DNA from: CAKSQF01 sp963628435
GTDB lineage: Bacteria > Bacillota > Clostridia > Oscillospirales > CAG-272
Reading direction: 5' to 3'
DNA length: 64,000 nucleotides
Assembly (NCBI GenBank): GCA_963628435.1
Contig: CAVGEY010000007.1
Coordinates: 18,483 to 82,482, forward strand
Shown: positions 18,842-28,052 of the stretch, one piece after another
How the letters are laid out: every line of letters starts with the position of its first letter
How positions within the stretch are numbered: the first letter of the stretch is position 1
The notes under the pieces: model-generated
Databases searched by the model: none
The model's input: only the letters and a program-made list of their open reading frames with translations
What the model was told of the DNA's origin: nothing
Translations under genes and position numbers: made by a program

Positions 18842-20499
18842 GTTTTTCGTATCCCGACCGAAAAAACAAAGCCGTCGATCGGGTTTCCCTGAAAATAAAC
18901 GAGGGTGAGTTTGTCGTGCTGTGCGGATATACCGGAAGCGGCAAAACAACCCTTTTAAGACTGATAAAGAGAGAACTTTCTCCGTACGGCAATATCGAAG
19001 GAAGAATTTTGCTTTTCGGGAAAGACATCGCCGGTATGACGGCGCGCGAGAGCGCCGTAAACATCGGATATGTCATGCAGAATCCCGAAATGCAGATAGT
19101 TACCGATAAAGTCTGGCATGAAATGGCGTTCGGACTCGAAAATCTCGGGTGGCCGTCGGATAAAATAAAACTGCGTGTCGCCGAAACCGCGGCATATCTC
19201 GGGATAGACCGATGGTTCGGAAATTCAACCGATACTCTTTCGGGAGGACAGAAACAGCTGCTTTGTCTTGCGTCCGTTTTGGCAATGTCGCCGAAACTGC
19301 TTCTGCTCGATGAGCCGACTGCTTATCTCGATCCCGTGGCGGCATCCGAATTTATTTCCGTGCTCAAAAGGATAAACCGCGAGCTCGGCATAACCGTAAT
19401 AATCGCCGAACATCGGCTCGAGGAAATATTTCGTATAGCCGACCGTGTCGCGGTAATGGAAAACGGTACTGTTGCCGCATTCGGGGAGCCCGGAGAAATA
19501 TGCTTTGCCATGAGAAATACCGACATTTTCAACGGATTTCCGTCGGCTGCACGAATTGCCGCGAAACTCTGCGACATTATTAAATTATCTTCCGAATCGG
19601 TCGGCGAAAAAAAGGCGGCTTTGCCGGTAACAGTTGCGGAATGCCGCAGTTTAATCTCATCTTTTCCGCATGCCGCTCTGCCGATTAAAGAGCCGGATGA
19701 TAACCGGGATACCGCGGTTTGCGTAAATGAAGCATGGTTCCGCTATGAAAAAAGCGCATCGGATATTCTTCGTGGGACAACGATAAAAATACCGTGCGGC
19801 GAAATCTTTTCGATACTCGGCGGAAACGGATGCGGAAAATCGACACTGCTTAAAAACATCGCGGGCATACTGCACCCGTATCGCGGTGAAATCCGAATTT
19901 TCGATAAAAAAATCGGCGAATACCGAAATGATTTGTATAGACACTGTGTCTCGCTTGTGATTCAAAATGCCGAAACCGCTTTCGTCAGGGAAAAACTGAT
20001 TGACGAATTTCGGAATGTCTGCAAAGCCATGAATTATTCAAAATCCGAAACGGATGACGAAATTTCGAAAGCCGCCGATTTTTTCGGTCTGAACTCACTG
20101 CTTGATGTTCACCCGTACGATTTGTCGGGCGGCGAGATGCGCAAGGCGGCGATTGCGAAGGCCACGCTCTCAAAACCGCGGATTCTTCTTCTCGACGAAC
20201 CAACGGCGGGGCTTGATGCGTCGACCGAAAAAGAACTCATAAAACTGCTCGTAAAAATGAAAACCGACGGCAGAACCGTTGTCATCGTCACCCATGATGT
20301 CGAATTTGCGGCAGAAGTTTCCGACAGATGCGCGCTTATGTTTGACGGTAATCTTACGGCTCCCGACTGTCCGCAGAGATTTTTCTCCGACAATAATTTC
20401 TATACAACCGCTGCAAGACGGATTGCACGCGGTGTATTCGATAATGCCGTAACCGTCGATGAGGTTGCGGATGCGGGAAGGAGAGCCGGAAATGTCTGA
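18814..20499 (+). CDS. Fused dual ECF ATPase (EcfA-EcfA')
   Basis: 561 aa containing two complete ABC ATPase domains, replacing the usual separate EcfA1 and EcfA2. Domain 1: Walker A GYTGSGKTT, signature LSGGQKQ, Walker B LLLLDEPTA, switch AEHR. Domain 2: Walker A GGNGCGKST, signature LSGGEMRK, Walker B ILLLDEPTA, switch THD. Both sites look active. A GGAGG site lies inside the end of ecfT, so translation is coupled. YkoD-like fused ATPases are known in group I/II ECF systems. Confidence 0.93.
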   Translation: MEILSIENLSFSYPDRKNKAVDRVSLKINEGEFVVLCGYTGSGKTTLLRLIKRELSPYGNIEGRILLFGKDIAGMTARESAVNIGYVMQNPEMQIVTDKVWHEMAFGLENLGWPSDKIKLRVAETAAYLGIDRWFGNSTDTLSGGQKQLLCLASVLAMSPKLLLLDEPTAYLDPVAASEFISVLKRINRELGITVIIAEHRLEEIFRIADRVAVMENGTVAAFGEPGEICFAMRNTDIFNGFPSAARIAAKLCDIIKLSSESVGEKKAALPVTVAECRSLISSFPHAALPIKEPDDNRDTAVCVNEAWFRYEKSASDILRGTTIKIPCGEIFSILGGNGCGKSTLLKNIAGILHPYRGEIRIFDKKIGEYRNDLYRHCVSLVIQNAETAFVREKLIDEFRNVCKAMNYSKSETDDEISKAADFFGLNSLLDVHPYDLSGGEMRKAAIAKATLSKPRILLLDEPTAGLDASTEKELIKLLVKMKTDGRTVVIVTHDVEFAAEVSDRCALMFDGNLTAPDCPQRFFSDNNFYTTAARRIARGVFDNAVTVDEVADAGRRAGNV

Positions 20500-21184
20500 A
20501 AAAACCGATAAAATCAAAAAGATAATATCGATTACCGTCATCGTTCTGCTGATTCCGTCTGCGATTGCGGCAGGCGTTTTCGTGTTCGGCGACCGTGCTT
20601 ATATTTGGATATCTCTTTGCGTGGCTCTTCTTTCCTGCCTGCCGTTTTTTCTGCGTTTTGAACATAAAGCCGAGGACGGACGGCGCACGGCCGTGCTTGC
20701 GGTAATGACCGCACTCTCGGTCATAGGCAGATTCGCTTTTTCGGCAATTCCGCATTTCAAACCGGTAAGCGCGGTTGTTATCATAACCGGCGTTTATCTC
20801 GGCCCCGAGGCCGGATTTCTTTGCGGCGCTCTTTCGGCGATTGTGTCGAATATCATATTCGGTCAGGGACCGTGGACGCCGTTTCAGATGATGACATGGG
20901 GACTTATCGGATTTGTCGCGGGAATTATTGCACCGATTCTGAAAAAAAGCAAGATTCCGATGCTTTTGTACGGCGCACTCGCAGGCCTGCTATTTTCGCT
21001 TATTATGGATATATGGACTGTACTGTGGGACGGAACATTCACAATATCCCGCTATCTTGCGGCTGTTCTCGCTGCAGCTCCCGTAACTGCCGTCTATATG
21101 GTGTCGAATGTTATTTTTTTGTTTTTGCTTGCCGATCCCATCGGAAGAAAACTCGATCGGGTTATCAAAAAATATCGTCTCTGA
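20492..21184 (+). CDS. ECF transporter S (substrate-binding) component
   Basis: 230 aa, about six helices. The N-terminal half holds FKPVSAVVIITGVYLGPEAGFLCGALSAIVSNIIFG (first 20: FKPVSAVVIITGVYLGPEAG), followed by GQGPWTPFQM, the conserved core of S components. I associate this subfamily with vitamin/cofactor uptake (cobalamin- or DMB-type are candidates), but nothing in the window fixes the substrate and no riboswitch is seen. ATG 20492 has GGAG upstream and overlaps the ATPase stop by 8 nt; the longer in-frame start at 20459 is rejected. Confidence 0.85.
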   Translation: MSEKTDKIKKIISITVIVLLIPSAIAAGVFVFGDRAYIWISLCVALLSCLPFFLRFEHKAEDGRRTAVLAVMTALSVIGRFAFSAIPHFKPVSAVVIITGVYLGPEAGFLCGALSAIVSNIIFGQGPWTPFQMMTWGLIGFVAGIIAPILKKSKIPMLLYGALAGLLFSLIMDIWTVLWDGTFTISRYLAAVLAAAPVTAVYMVSNVIFLFLLADPIGRKLDRVIKKYRL

Positions 21185-21189
21185 AAAAA

Positions 21190-21222
21190 CAGATGCCGCC
21201 CGTGCGGAGCGGCATCGATTTT
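21190..21222. terminator. terminator between ECF operon and DUF6106-like gene
   Basis: 8-bp stem GATGCCGC / GCGGCATC (21192-21216). The T-run is on the minus-strand side, so it mainly serves the minus-strand gene; the plus side has a weaker ATTTT tail. Confidence 0.7.
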
Positions 21223-21233
21223 CATAAATTATT

Positions 21234-21818
21234 TTATCTCGAAAGTTCCTTTTTTATAACGGCGGCATTGTTGTAGAAGGCAAATGCTTTTATAAGCCCG
21301 TTTGATGCTTCGAACGCCGTTGTGACTTTTCTGCCGCCTTCATCGGTACCGTCGGCAATGTATATATCGGGAGAATCGGTGTCGGGACGTGCATCGATGA
21401 AAACATCCGATTTTTCGGTAAAATTCCGAATCGCGCTCTCATTTTCGGCAGGCTCGACTTTCTCGATTTCCTTTATTTTGTAGCTCACAAGCTTTTTTTC
21501 GGTTTTCCCTCCGTATACCGCATAAACGGTAAATACCGAATGATCTATGATGTATTTGTATTCCACGCTTACATATCTCCATGTAAAATATACAAGCATC
21601 CAGCCGATTATCGGCATTATGGCAACTGCGGGAACAAATTTAATCGCAAGAAAGACGGTCAGAGCCCCTATAATAAGTATGTAGGCGGCTATCATGCCAA
21701 GCCGTGCCAGCCTGTATTTTCCACGGGCTTTTTTCGCCGCCGAAAATTCGGCATATCCGCGATTTCCGAACGCTTCGTCGGCGCGCGCGACTATGTCGTC
21801 TCTTATCTGTTTTTTCAT
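21234..21818 (-). CDS. Uncharacterised membrane protein (DUF6106-like)
   Basis: 194 aa with two adjacent hydrophobic helices (around residues 38-58 and 62-80) followed by a cytoplasmic-looking beta-rich domain (YIIDHSVFTVYAVYGGKTEKKLV, given here only as features: aromatic-rich strands after a helix). It resembles a clostridial family I recall as DUF6106; the name is tentative. A PH-like C-terminal domain is possible. AGGAG precedes the ATG. Monocistronic; no function known. Confidence 0.6.
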   Translation of the reverse strand: MKKQIRDDIVARADEAFGNRGYAEFSAAKKARGKYRLARLGMIAAYILIIGALTVFLAIKFVPAVAIMPIIGWMLVYFTWRYVSVEYKYIIDHSVFTVYAVYGGKTEKKLVSYKIKEIEKVEPAENESAIRNFTEKSDVFIDARPDTDSPDIYIADGTDEGGRKVTTAFEASNGLIKAFAFYNNAAVIKKELSR

Positions 21819-21866
21819 CTGTCATATTCTCCTGTGTAAAAATCGTAAAAATAAATTCCGTGTTCT

Positions 21867-21894
21867 ATTATATCATCTTTTCCCGTCAAATCAA
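21867..21894 (-). promoter_or_regulatory. promoter of the DUF6106-like gene
   Basis: Minus strand: -35 TTGATT (21894-21889), 16-bp spacer, -10 TATAAT (21872-21867). Confidence 0.6.
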
Positions 21895-21965
21895 GACATT
21901 ATAATGCACAAATCGGTGATGCCGTTTTCGGCATTTTACCGAGAATCCAGGAAAGGAGCGAAGCC

Positions 21966-24161
21966 GTGATTATAAAACGCCGATTGGCTGTCTTCTGCGC
22001 GATTTTTCTGTCATTGTCGCTCGTGTCTTCCTTCTTTTACGGTAAAATAAAACTTTATTTTGCGGCGGCATTTTTGATTTTTACGGCTCTCGCATTTGCG
22101 ATAACCTGCGCGAGAGGCCGAAAATGCGGTGAACACGAAAAAATGCGGCGATATGTCATCGAAATATCGATGTTTTTGTCTGCGGCAGCGCTTGCTCTCC
22201 TTTTTTCTTACCTTAATTTTGACATCCGCTATAAGAAAACGGCCGACAGATATTCGTCCGATGAACCTGTAACCTGCGTTTTTGCCGTTACAAAGGTTAA
22301 TTATAAAAGCAGCGGATACACCGGTCATGAGGTAACAATAAGAAGTATTGACGGTGAAGATGTCGATTTGAGGGCCGTTTATCTTACCGAATATCAGTCG
22401 TTTCTCGATGTCGGCGATGTCCTGTCGGCAGAGGTAACAATCGCTCCGTCGCGTACCGACAGCACCCTTTCGGGAAGCTATTATCTTTCAAAAGGTTTCT
22501 GCCTGACCTTGAACTCGCAGACAGATGATAACTGTAAACTGATTTCAACAAGGGATTATCGAGATATCCGCAGTCAGGTAGCGCTTGTCGGCGAAAAAAT
22601 ATATGTGCGGCTTCTTTCGGTTGTCAAAAAAAGTTCTGCCGATCTTCTCCGCGCACTTATATGTGCGGATAAATCGACACTTGACGGCAATCTTTCGGAA
22701 AATTTCAAAATTCTCGGTCTTTCTCACATGCTGGCGGTAAGCGGGATGCATCTCGGAATTATCGCGGGATTTCTCGCATTTGTTTTCGGCATGCTGAAAG
22801 TCGGCCGCCGCTTCAGAACATCCGCCATTCTGATATTTTCGCTTGTGTATGTTGTAATCTGCTCTTTTACACCGTCTGTGTGCAGATCTTTCGGAATGCT
22901 TGCGCTTTTTTATCTCGAGCCTTATTCGAGACGGCCGCGAGATCCGCTGACATCTCTTTTGGCTGCGGTTTTTTCGATAACGGTAATTTCTCCCTATTCG
23001 GTTATCGACATCGGACTTATCGCATCTTTTGCGGCGACACTCGGAATATTGACAGTGGGCGCTCCCATAATAAGTTCACTCCGAAACAAAAAGAGAATAG
23101 TCCGTCTTATATGCGATCCGTTGGTACTCACATATTCGGCATCCCTTTTCGTAATGCCGGTATCGGTAATCTGTTTCGGCAGCTTCTCGCTTATATCTCC
23201 GCTTTCGAATATCATATTTCTGCCGCTTATTACTCTTATCATGTACCTCGCGCCGATTCTTCTTGCCGCTTCTTTTTCGCATATTGCGGTGATTATCCCT
23301 GCCGCCGCCGCAGATTTTCTCTGCACGGTTGTCATAAAACTCTCGTCGCTTTTCGCCCTGGACGATTTTTTGATATCGATGGATTATACGGCTCTCAAAC
23401 TGCTCGTAATTCCGTTCGTGCTTCTTTTGATATTTTTTTGCACGAGAAAGAACGCAGGCGCAAAATTTCTCCCGATTGTTCTTTCGGCATATCTGCTCAC
23501 GGCAGTCGGATTCAATATTTTTCGTTATGCCGAGGTCGGAGAGCCTGTTTTTTATACCGACGGCACAAATGATGCGATAGTTCTGTTTGAAGGCAAAAAG
23601 GCGATGATAATCGATAATTCAAACGGCGGAGCGGGATTTCTTTCCGACTGCGCCGAGATGATTGAAGAAAAAGGCGGAACACTCGATGCGCTTGTCCTTA
23701 CCCATTACCACAGCCATCAAACCGCAGGCCTTTCGGAACTCATAAATGAATATAATCTGAGGCAGGTCGTCATTCTTTCGGGCGGCGGAGATTCTTTTAA
23801 TACGATTGCTTCATATTGCCGTGAAAAAGACACGGCGGTCTATGATTTCGCGGATAGCGGAAAAATCTCATACGGCGATTATACGGTAACGATTATGACC
23901 GATTTTATCGGTAGATCCTCTCACAAGACGTCCGCCGTCGCGGTAGATTTTGCAAAAGGACGTATTCTCTATCTCGGTGCATCATCGTGGGAAAGCGAAA
24001 GCATTTACGGCGCACTTTTCGATGATGTAATGCCGTACAGACTTATCCTCGGATGCCACGGCCCGAAAATCAAATCGGATGTGGTTCTTCCCGCCGTTTA
24101 TGACGGCATAACCGTCGAAAAAGCCGATTCGGATATCAATGTGAAAATATCGAACGAATGA
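21966..24161 (+). CDS. comEC: ComEC/Rec2 competence DNA-transport protein
   Basis: 731 aa. Layout: N-terminal helices, an OB-like extracellular domain (~75-200), the Competence domain with LSHMLAVSGMHLGIIAG, more helices, then a metallo-beta-lactamase-like C-terminal domain. In competent bacteria this inner-membrane channel passes single-stranded DNA. The MBL part has THYHSHQTAGL where active members have HxDxDH, and the preceding strand (MIIDNSNGGAG) lacks the usual DTG, so nuclease activity may be reduced. GTG start with AGGAG 9 nt upstream. Other com genes are not in the window. Confidence 0.92.
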   Translation: MIIKRRLAVFCAIFLSLSLVSSFFYGKIKLYFAAAFLIFTALAFAITCARGRKCGEHEKMRRYVIEISMFLSAAALALLFSYLNFDIRYKKTADRYSSDEPVTCVFAVTKVNYKSSGYTGHEVTIRSIDGEDVDLRAVYLTEYQSFLDVGDVLSAEVTIAPSRTDSTLSGSYYLSKGFCLTLNSQTDDNCKLISTRDYRDIRSQVALVGEKIYVRLLSVVKKSSADLLRALICADKSTLDGNLSENFKILGLSHMLAVSGMHLGIIAGFLAFVFGMLKVGRRFRTSAILIFSLVYVVICSFTPSVCRSFGMLALFYLEPYSRRPRDPLTSLLAAVFSITVISPYSVIDIGLIASFAATLGILTVGAPIISSLRNKKRIVRLICDPLVLTYSASLFVMPVSVICFGSFSLISPLSNIIFLPLITLIMYLAPILLAASFSHIAVIIPAAAADFLCTVVIKLSSLFALDDFLISMDYTALKLLVIPFVLLLIFFCTRKNAGAKFLPIVLSAYLLTAVGFNIFRYAEVGEPVFYTDGTNDAIVLFEGKKAMIIDNSNGGAGFLSDCAEMIEEKGGTLDALVLTHYHSHQTAGLSELINEYNLRQVVILSGGGDSFNTIASYCREKDTAVYDFADSGKISYGDYTVTIMTDFIGRSSHKTSAVAVDFAKGRILYLGASSWESESIYGALFDDVMPYRLILGCHGPKIKSDVVLPAVYDGITVEKADSDINVKISNE

Positions 24162-24215
24162 TAAATCCCGATAAAATGCCGGTGTAAAGAAATATGAAAA
24201 ACCCGCCGATACAGG

Positions 24216-24244
24216 TTGAAAAAAACAAAAAAATGTTGTAGAAT
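24216..24244 (+). promoter_or_regulatory. yfmF-yfmH promoter
   Basis: -35 TTGAAA (24216-24221), 17-bp spacer, -10 TAGAAT (24239-24244), about 80 nt before the yfmF coding region. Confidence 0.75.
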
Positions 24245-24325
24245 ATACGGGTATGTTTATGCCGCACGGATATGCCGTATAAAAAAGTTCCGCAATTCAG
24301 AGCGGTTTTTAGGGGGTAGAGCAAG

Positions 24326-25609
24326 ATAGAAGACATTGAAATTGCCGAAGGGATAAAACTTCATTTTGAATCGGACAGGCATTTCAGAACGGGTATGATG
24401 AATATCCGATTTTTGGCCCCTCTTGATATGGATAGCGCGACTGAAATAACACTTCTTTTCAGAGTGCTTGCGAGAGGCTCGCAAAACTATCCGACATCCG
24501 CCGATGTCAGAAAAAAATGCGATATGCTCTGGGGCGCGACCGTTTATCCGATTTCTTCGCCGCTCGGTGAAATGCAGAATATCGGTTTTACGGCAACATT
24601 TATAAACGACCGATTTGCCCCCGACGGAGAGTCGACGTTTGACGGTATATGCGATATACTGAAAGATCTGATTTTCAATCCGAGACTTTCGGATGGACTT
24701 CTTGACTCGGAATATGTGAATTCGGAACGGGAAAATCTGATTTGCGAACTGAAAAACGAAGAGGATAAAGCCGAACTTTGCAGATTCAAAATGGAAAGTA
24801 AGATGTTCGACGGAGAAAAATTCAATGTATGCAGCGACGGAGATGCGGAAGCCGCGAAGAAAATCGACGCAAAATCGCTGACCGAATTTTATAAAAAATT
24901 CATTTTTTCTTCTCCGATTGAAATCTGCCTTGTTGCCGACATCGACGGCGAACACGCAAAAAATGCGGTCAAATCGATTTTTGATGTCGAAAATCGCGGC
25001 ATCGAAAGAAAAAAGCGTGATTTCGCGGTTGCCGACGTTATAAGAAAATCTCCGCACCCTTTTAAGAAAACAGGCGAAAAATGCGATATTGTTCAGTCGA
25101 GGGTGTGCATCGGCTTCAGATCGGGTTGTGTTCTCGGCGATTCGAATTACGAGGCGTTCAATCTTATGTGCGAACTGCTCGGCAGATCTCCCACAAACAG
25201 ACTGTATACGAATTTAAGAGAAATTCGCGGACTCTGCTATTCGTGCGCACTGTCAACCGAAGTTTATAAAGGACTTGTACGCATTGAATGCGGATGCGAC
25301 CGCTCTAATGTAAAAGCGGCGTCCGACGGAATTTTCGAACAGATTTCGGCGGTTGCCGGCGGAAGATTCGGGGATGATGAGCTCGAAGACGCAAGAGCGT
25401 CGCTCGTTTCGGTATATAAAAGCATCGGAGACGATCCCTCATCGGTCATTTCGTGGTATTACCGTAATATGCTTGCGGGAAGCAAACATTCGCCGGATGA
25501 AGCGATTGCCGAAATTAACGCGGTAAGCCGTGAGGATATAATGCTTGCCGCCGCAAGACTCGATCCCGATACACTTTTCGTTCTCGGCACGGAGGATATG
25601 TCTTTATGA
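24326..25609 (+). CDS. yfmF: EF-P modification-associated M16-family protein YfmF
   Basis: M16 peptidase-fold protein; with YfmH it is linked in Bacillus to 5-aminopentanol modification of EF-P. No HxxEH zinc motif, as expected for the inactive partner. The first ATG (24395) would remove the conserved first strand (IEIAEGIKLHF); the frame continues upstream to a stop at 24317 without ATG, GTG or TTG. A strong AGGGGG at 24311-24316 sits 9 nt before an ATA codon (24326), so I start there, giving 427 aa; ATT 24335 is an alternative. It overlaps yfmH by 4 nt (ATGA). Confidence 0.82.
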   Translation: MEDIEIAEGIKLHFESDRHFRTGMMNIRFLAPLDMDSATEITLLFRVLARGSQNYPTSADVRKKCDMLWGATVYPISSPLGEMQNIGFTATFINDRFAPDGESTFDGICDILKDLIFNPRLSDGLLDSEYVNSERENLICELKNEEDKAELCRFKMESKMFDGEKFNVCSDGDAEAAKKIDAKSLTEFYKKFIFSSPIEICLVADIDGEHAKNAVKSIFDVENRGIERKKRDFAVADVIRKSPHPFKKTGEKCDIVQSRVCIGFRSGCVLGDSNYEAFNLMCELLGRSPTNRLYTNLREIRGLCYSCALSTEVYKGLVRIECGCDRSNVKAASDGIFEQISAVAGGRFGDDELEDARASLVSVYKSIGDDPSSVISWYYRNMLAGSKHSPDEAIAEINAVSREDIMLAAARLDPDTLFVLGTEDMSL

Positions 25610-26901
25610 GTACGGTTGAATGTTGCCGCAGTGAGCGTCTGCACGCCGCTTATTACAGAATTGTCCATGACAGCGGGCTGAAAATAATATATTATCCGAT
25701 TGACCGCAGTCAGACATTCGTTAATCTGAAAGTCGGATTCGGAAGTTCGGATAACAGATTCGTAAAAGACGGTAAAACCGTTTTGCTTCCCGACGGATGC
25801 GCGCATTTTCTCGAACATAAGATGTTCGACTGTCCGGGCGGCGAAGACGGCTCGGCGCTGCTTGCCGCACTCGGTGCCGACAGCAACGCGTATACCGCCG
25901 AAAAAGAAACGGTTTATATGTTTTCATGCTCGGATAATTTCGATAAATCGCTGAAAATACTTTTGGAGTTCGTAAGTACTCCGTTTTTTACCGAGAAATC
26001 GCTGAAAAAGGAACTTCCGATTATATCGGAGGAAATCGCGATGTACCGCGATTCGCCCGATAATAAACTGCTCTATGCTTTGCTGCGCGCAATGTACAGA
26101 AAAAGTCCGGTACGCCGTGATGTTGCGGGAAGCAAAAGCTCGATACGAAAGATAACTCCCGAAATTCTGTATACCTGTACCGACGCGTTCTATGTTCCGT
26201 CGAATATGGCACTCTGCGTTGCGGGTAAAGGCAGCCCCGAGGAGATAATCGAAGTATGCGACGGCGTACTCGGTAGGAACGCATCCGAAACCGCCGAATC
26301 GATTCCCGAAGACGAGCCCGACGGCGTGTTCAAAAAGTCGGTTACCGTATATGATAATGTAAACCTCCCGAAATGCGCGGTCGGAATAAAAATCAATAAT
26401 GTGCCTGACGATCCGAAGAGCAGGGCAAACAACCGCGCGCTTTTGCGTATTCTTTGCAGCATAATGTTCGGCAGATCATCCGATTTTGCCGAATCGCTTT
26501 ATTCCGACGGCGTGATAGCCTCTCCGCTTTCTGCGGATACAATGTATGAAAAGGGGTTTGCCTATCTTCAGATTGCCGCCGACTGCAGAAATCCGAGTGA
26601 ATTTTCCGAAAAGATTTTGGAATATGTCGATAAAATCAGTCGTTACGGTATTGACGGCGGAGACTTCGAACGCTGCAAACGCGCTCTGTACGGCACATGG
26701 ATAGCCGACAGCGACAGCAGCGAGGCAATGGCGGATATACTTCTTCCATACGCATTTGATGGAATCGACCCGTTTGAAAATATCGAGTTTATGCTTGGGG
26801 CCGACCGCGATGATATAAATCGTTTTGCCTGTGAAATTCTTTCGAAAAAGAGAATATCGGTTGCCGCTCTGCTTCCGAATTCCGACGAAAACAATGAGTG
26901 A
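25606..26901 (+). CDS. yfmH: EF-P modification-associated M16 peptidase YfmH
   Basis: 431 aa, the catalytic-looking partner of YfmF. The inverted zinc motif HFLEH (His67, Glu70, His71) is intact, with a downstream glutamate in PIISEEIAMY typical of M16 proteases. The N-terminal half is the catalytic M16 domain and the C-terminal half the paired inactive domain. The start overlaps the yfmF stop by ATGA, so translation is coupled. The biological role comes from family knowledge; the substrate is not known from this sequence. Confidence 0.92.
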   Translation: MSTVECCRSERLHAAYYRIVHDSGLKIIYYPIDRSQTFVNLKVGFGSSDNRFVKDGKTVLLPDGCAHFLEHKMFDCPGGEDGSALLAALGADSNAYTAEKETVYMFSCSDNFDKSLKILLEFVSTPFFTEKSLKKELPIISEEIAMYRDSPDNKLLYALLRAMYRKSPVRRDVAGSKSSIRKITPEILYTCTDAFYVPSNMALCVAGKGSPEEIIEVCDGVLGRNASETAESIPEDEPDGVFKKSVTVYDNVNLPKCAVGIKINNVPDDPKSRANNRALLRILCSIMFGRSSDFAESLYSDGVIASPLSADTMYEKGFAYLQIAADCRNPSEFSEKILEYVDKISRYGIDGGDFERCKRALYGTWIADSDSSEAMADILLPYAFDGIDPFENIEFMLGADRDDINRFACEILSKKRISVAALLPNSDENNE

Positions 26902-26945
26902 TAAAATATTGATAAAATATATAATTAAGAAAGGACTGCCGAATA

Positions 26946-28052
26946 ATGAATTTAACATCGTTTATTGCCGCAGGATCTGCGAGTACGACAAACTGGATAT
27001 CCTTCCCGGGACTCGGTATCGGAGAAATCAAAGTCAACGAAACGGCATTCACCATTCCGGGCACGAATATAACTGTTGCGTGGTACGGAATAATCATCAT
27101 GGTGGGCATAATTGTCGCCTTCACCTATCTCTATTTTATGGGGAAGCGTACGGGACTTATTCTTGACGACCTTCTCGATATTGCGATTTTCACCGTAATT
27201 CCGGGTATAGTCGGCGCAAGAGCATATTATGTGTTTTTTGATTGGCTCAGAAATCCCGACAACTATAAGAGCTTTTATGACGTAATTTCTATTTGGAACG
27301 GCGGAATCGCGATTTACGGAGCTGTGATTTTCGGCGCGCTCGGATGTTTTCTCACTCTGCGGCATAAGAAAATCCGCGTTCCGCTCTTTTTCGACTGCCT
27401 TTGCCCTGCGGTGATGATAGCTCAGGCAATAGGGCGCTGGGGAAACTTTGTCAACGGGGAGGCCTACGGCGCGGTTACATCATCGCCGCTTGCGATGACA
27501 ATCCGCTCAACGGTGACTTATCTGTCCGAATCGGGACAGGCTTTCGAATATTCCTCGGTTGTCGAAAATGTTCACCCGACATTCCTTTACGAATCGGTCT
27601 GGAATCTTGTTGGATTTATTCTTCTTACAATTCTGCTGTTCCATAAGAAATATGACGGGCAGGTAACACTCGGATATTTTACATGGTACGGCGCGGGCAG
27701 AATGTTTATCGAAGGTCTCAGACAGGACAGCCTTTATATCGGAAAAACAAACATCCGCGTTTCACAGCTGCTTGCATTCACATTCTTCATCGTTGCGGGA
27801 TTTCTGCTTGTCTTTTTCATGATAAAGATAAAAGGCAAGAAACTTGCTTTCGGTATGTATCTGCCCGGCGCGAAGTCGGCGGCACCGTCCGATAACGGCG
27901 CATCCGATAAAGTCGACGAGTCCGAACAATCGGATAATGCCGAGACCGAAAAAGAGAGCGAAGATGCGGCGGAAAATGCCGAAGCCGAAAGCTCAACGAA
28001 TGAATCCGAGAAAAGCGGGGACACCGAAAAAAATGGCAGTGACGATAATTGA
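26946..28052 (+). CDS. lgt: Prolipoprotein diacylglyceryl transferase
   Basis: Membrane enzyme adding diacylglyceryl from phosphatidylglycerol to the lipobox Cys of prelipoproteins such as the two lipoproteins in this window. Seven hydrophobic segments; the Lgt signature is IGRWGNFVNGEAYG and an essential-Arg region is GAGRMFIEGLRQDSL. At 368 aa it is ~80 residues longer than usual because of an acidic Glu/Asp/Ser-rich C-terminal tail. AAGGA lies 10 nt upstream. The 3' end overlaps folD by 20 nt. Confidence 0.95.
   Translation: MNLTSFIAAGSASTTNWISFPGLGIGEIKVNETAFTIPGTNITVAWYGIIIMVGIIVAFTYLYFMGKRTGLILDDLLDIAIFTVIPGIVGARAYYVFFDWLRNPDNYKSFYDVISIWNGGIAIYGAVIFGALGCFLTLRHKKIRVPLFFDCLCPAVMIAQAIGRWGNFVNGEAYGAVTSSPLAMTIRSTVTYLSESGQAFEYSSVVENVHPTFLYESVWNLVGFILLTILLFHKKYDGQVTLGYFTWYGAGRMFIEGLRQDSLYIGKTNIRVSQLLAFTFFIVAGFLLVFFMIKIKGKKLAFGMYLPGAKSAAPSDNGASDKVDESEQSDNAETEKESEDAAENAEAESSTNESEKSGDTEKNGSDDN

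Noticed and set aside
24257..25057. 266-codon antisense frame over yfmF
   Set aside because: Shadow frame, Arg/Phe-rich, no start signal; the yfmF frame continues across it with conserved sequence.
27844..28032. Longer N-terminus of FolD
   Set aside because: This is the lgt tail in a second frame, Pro/Arg/Lys-rich, unlike FolD; homology starts at 28033.
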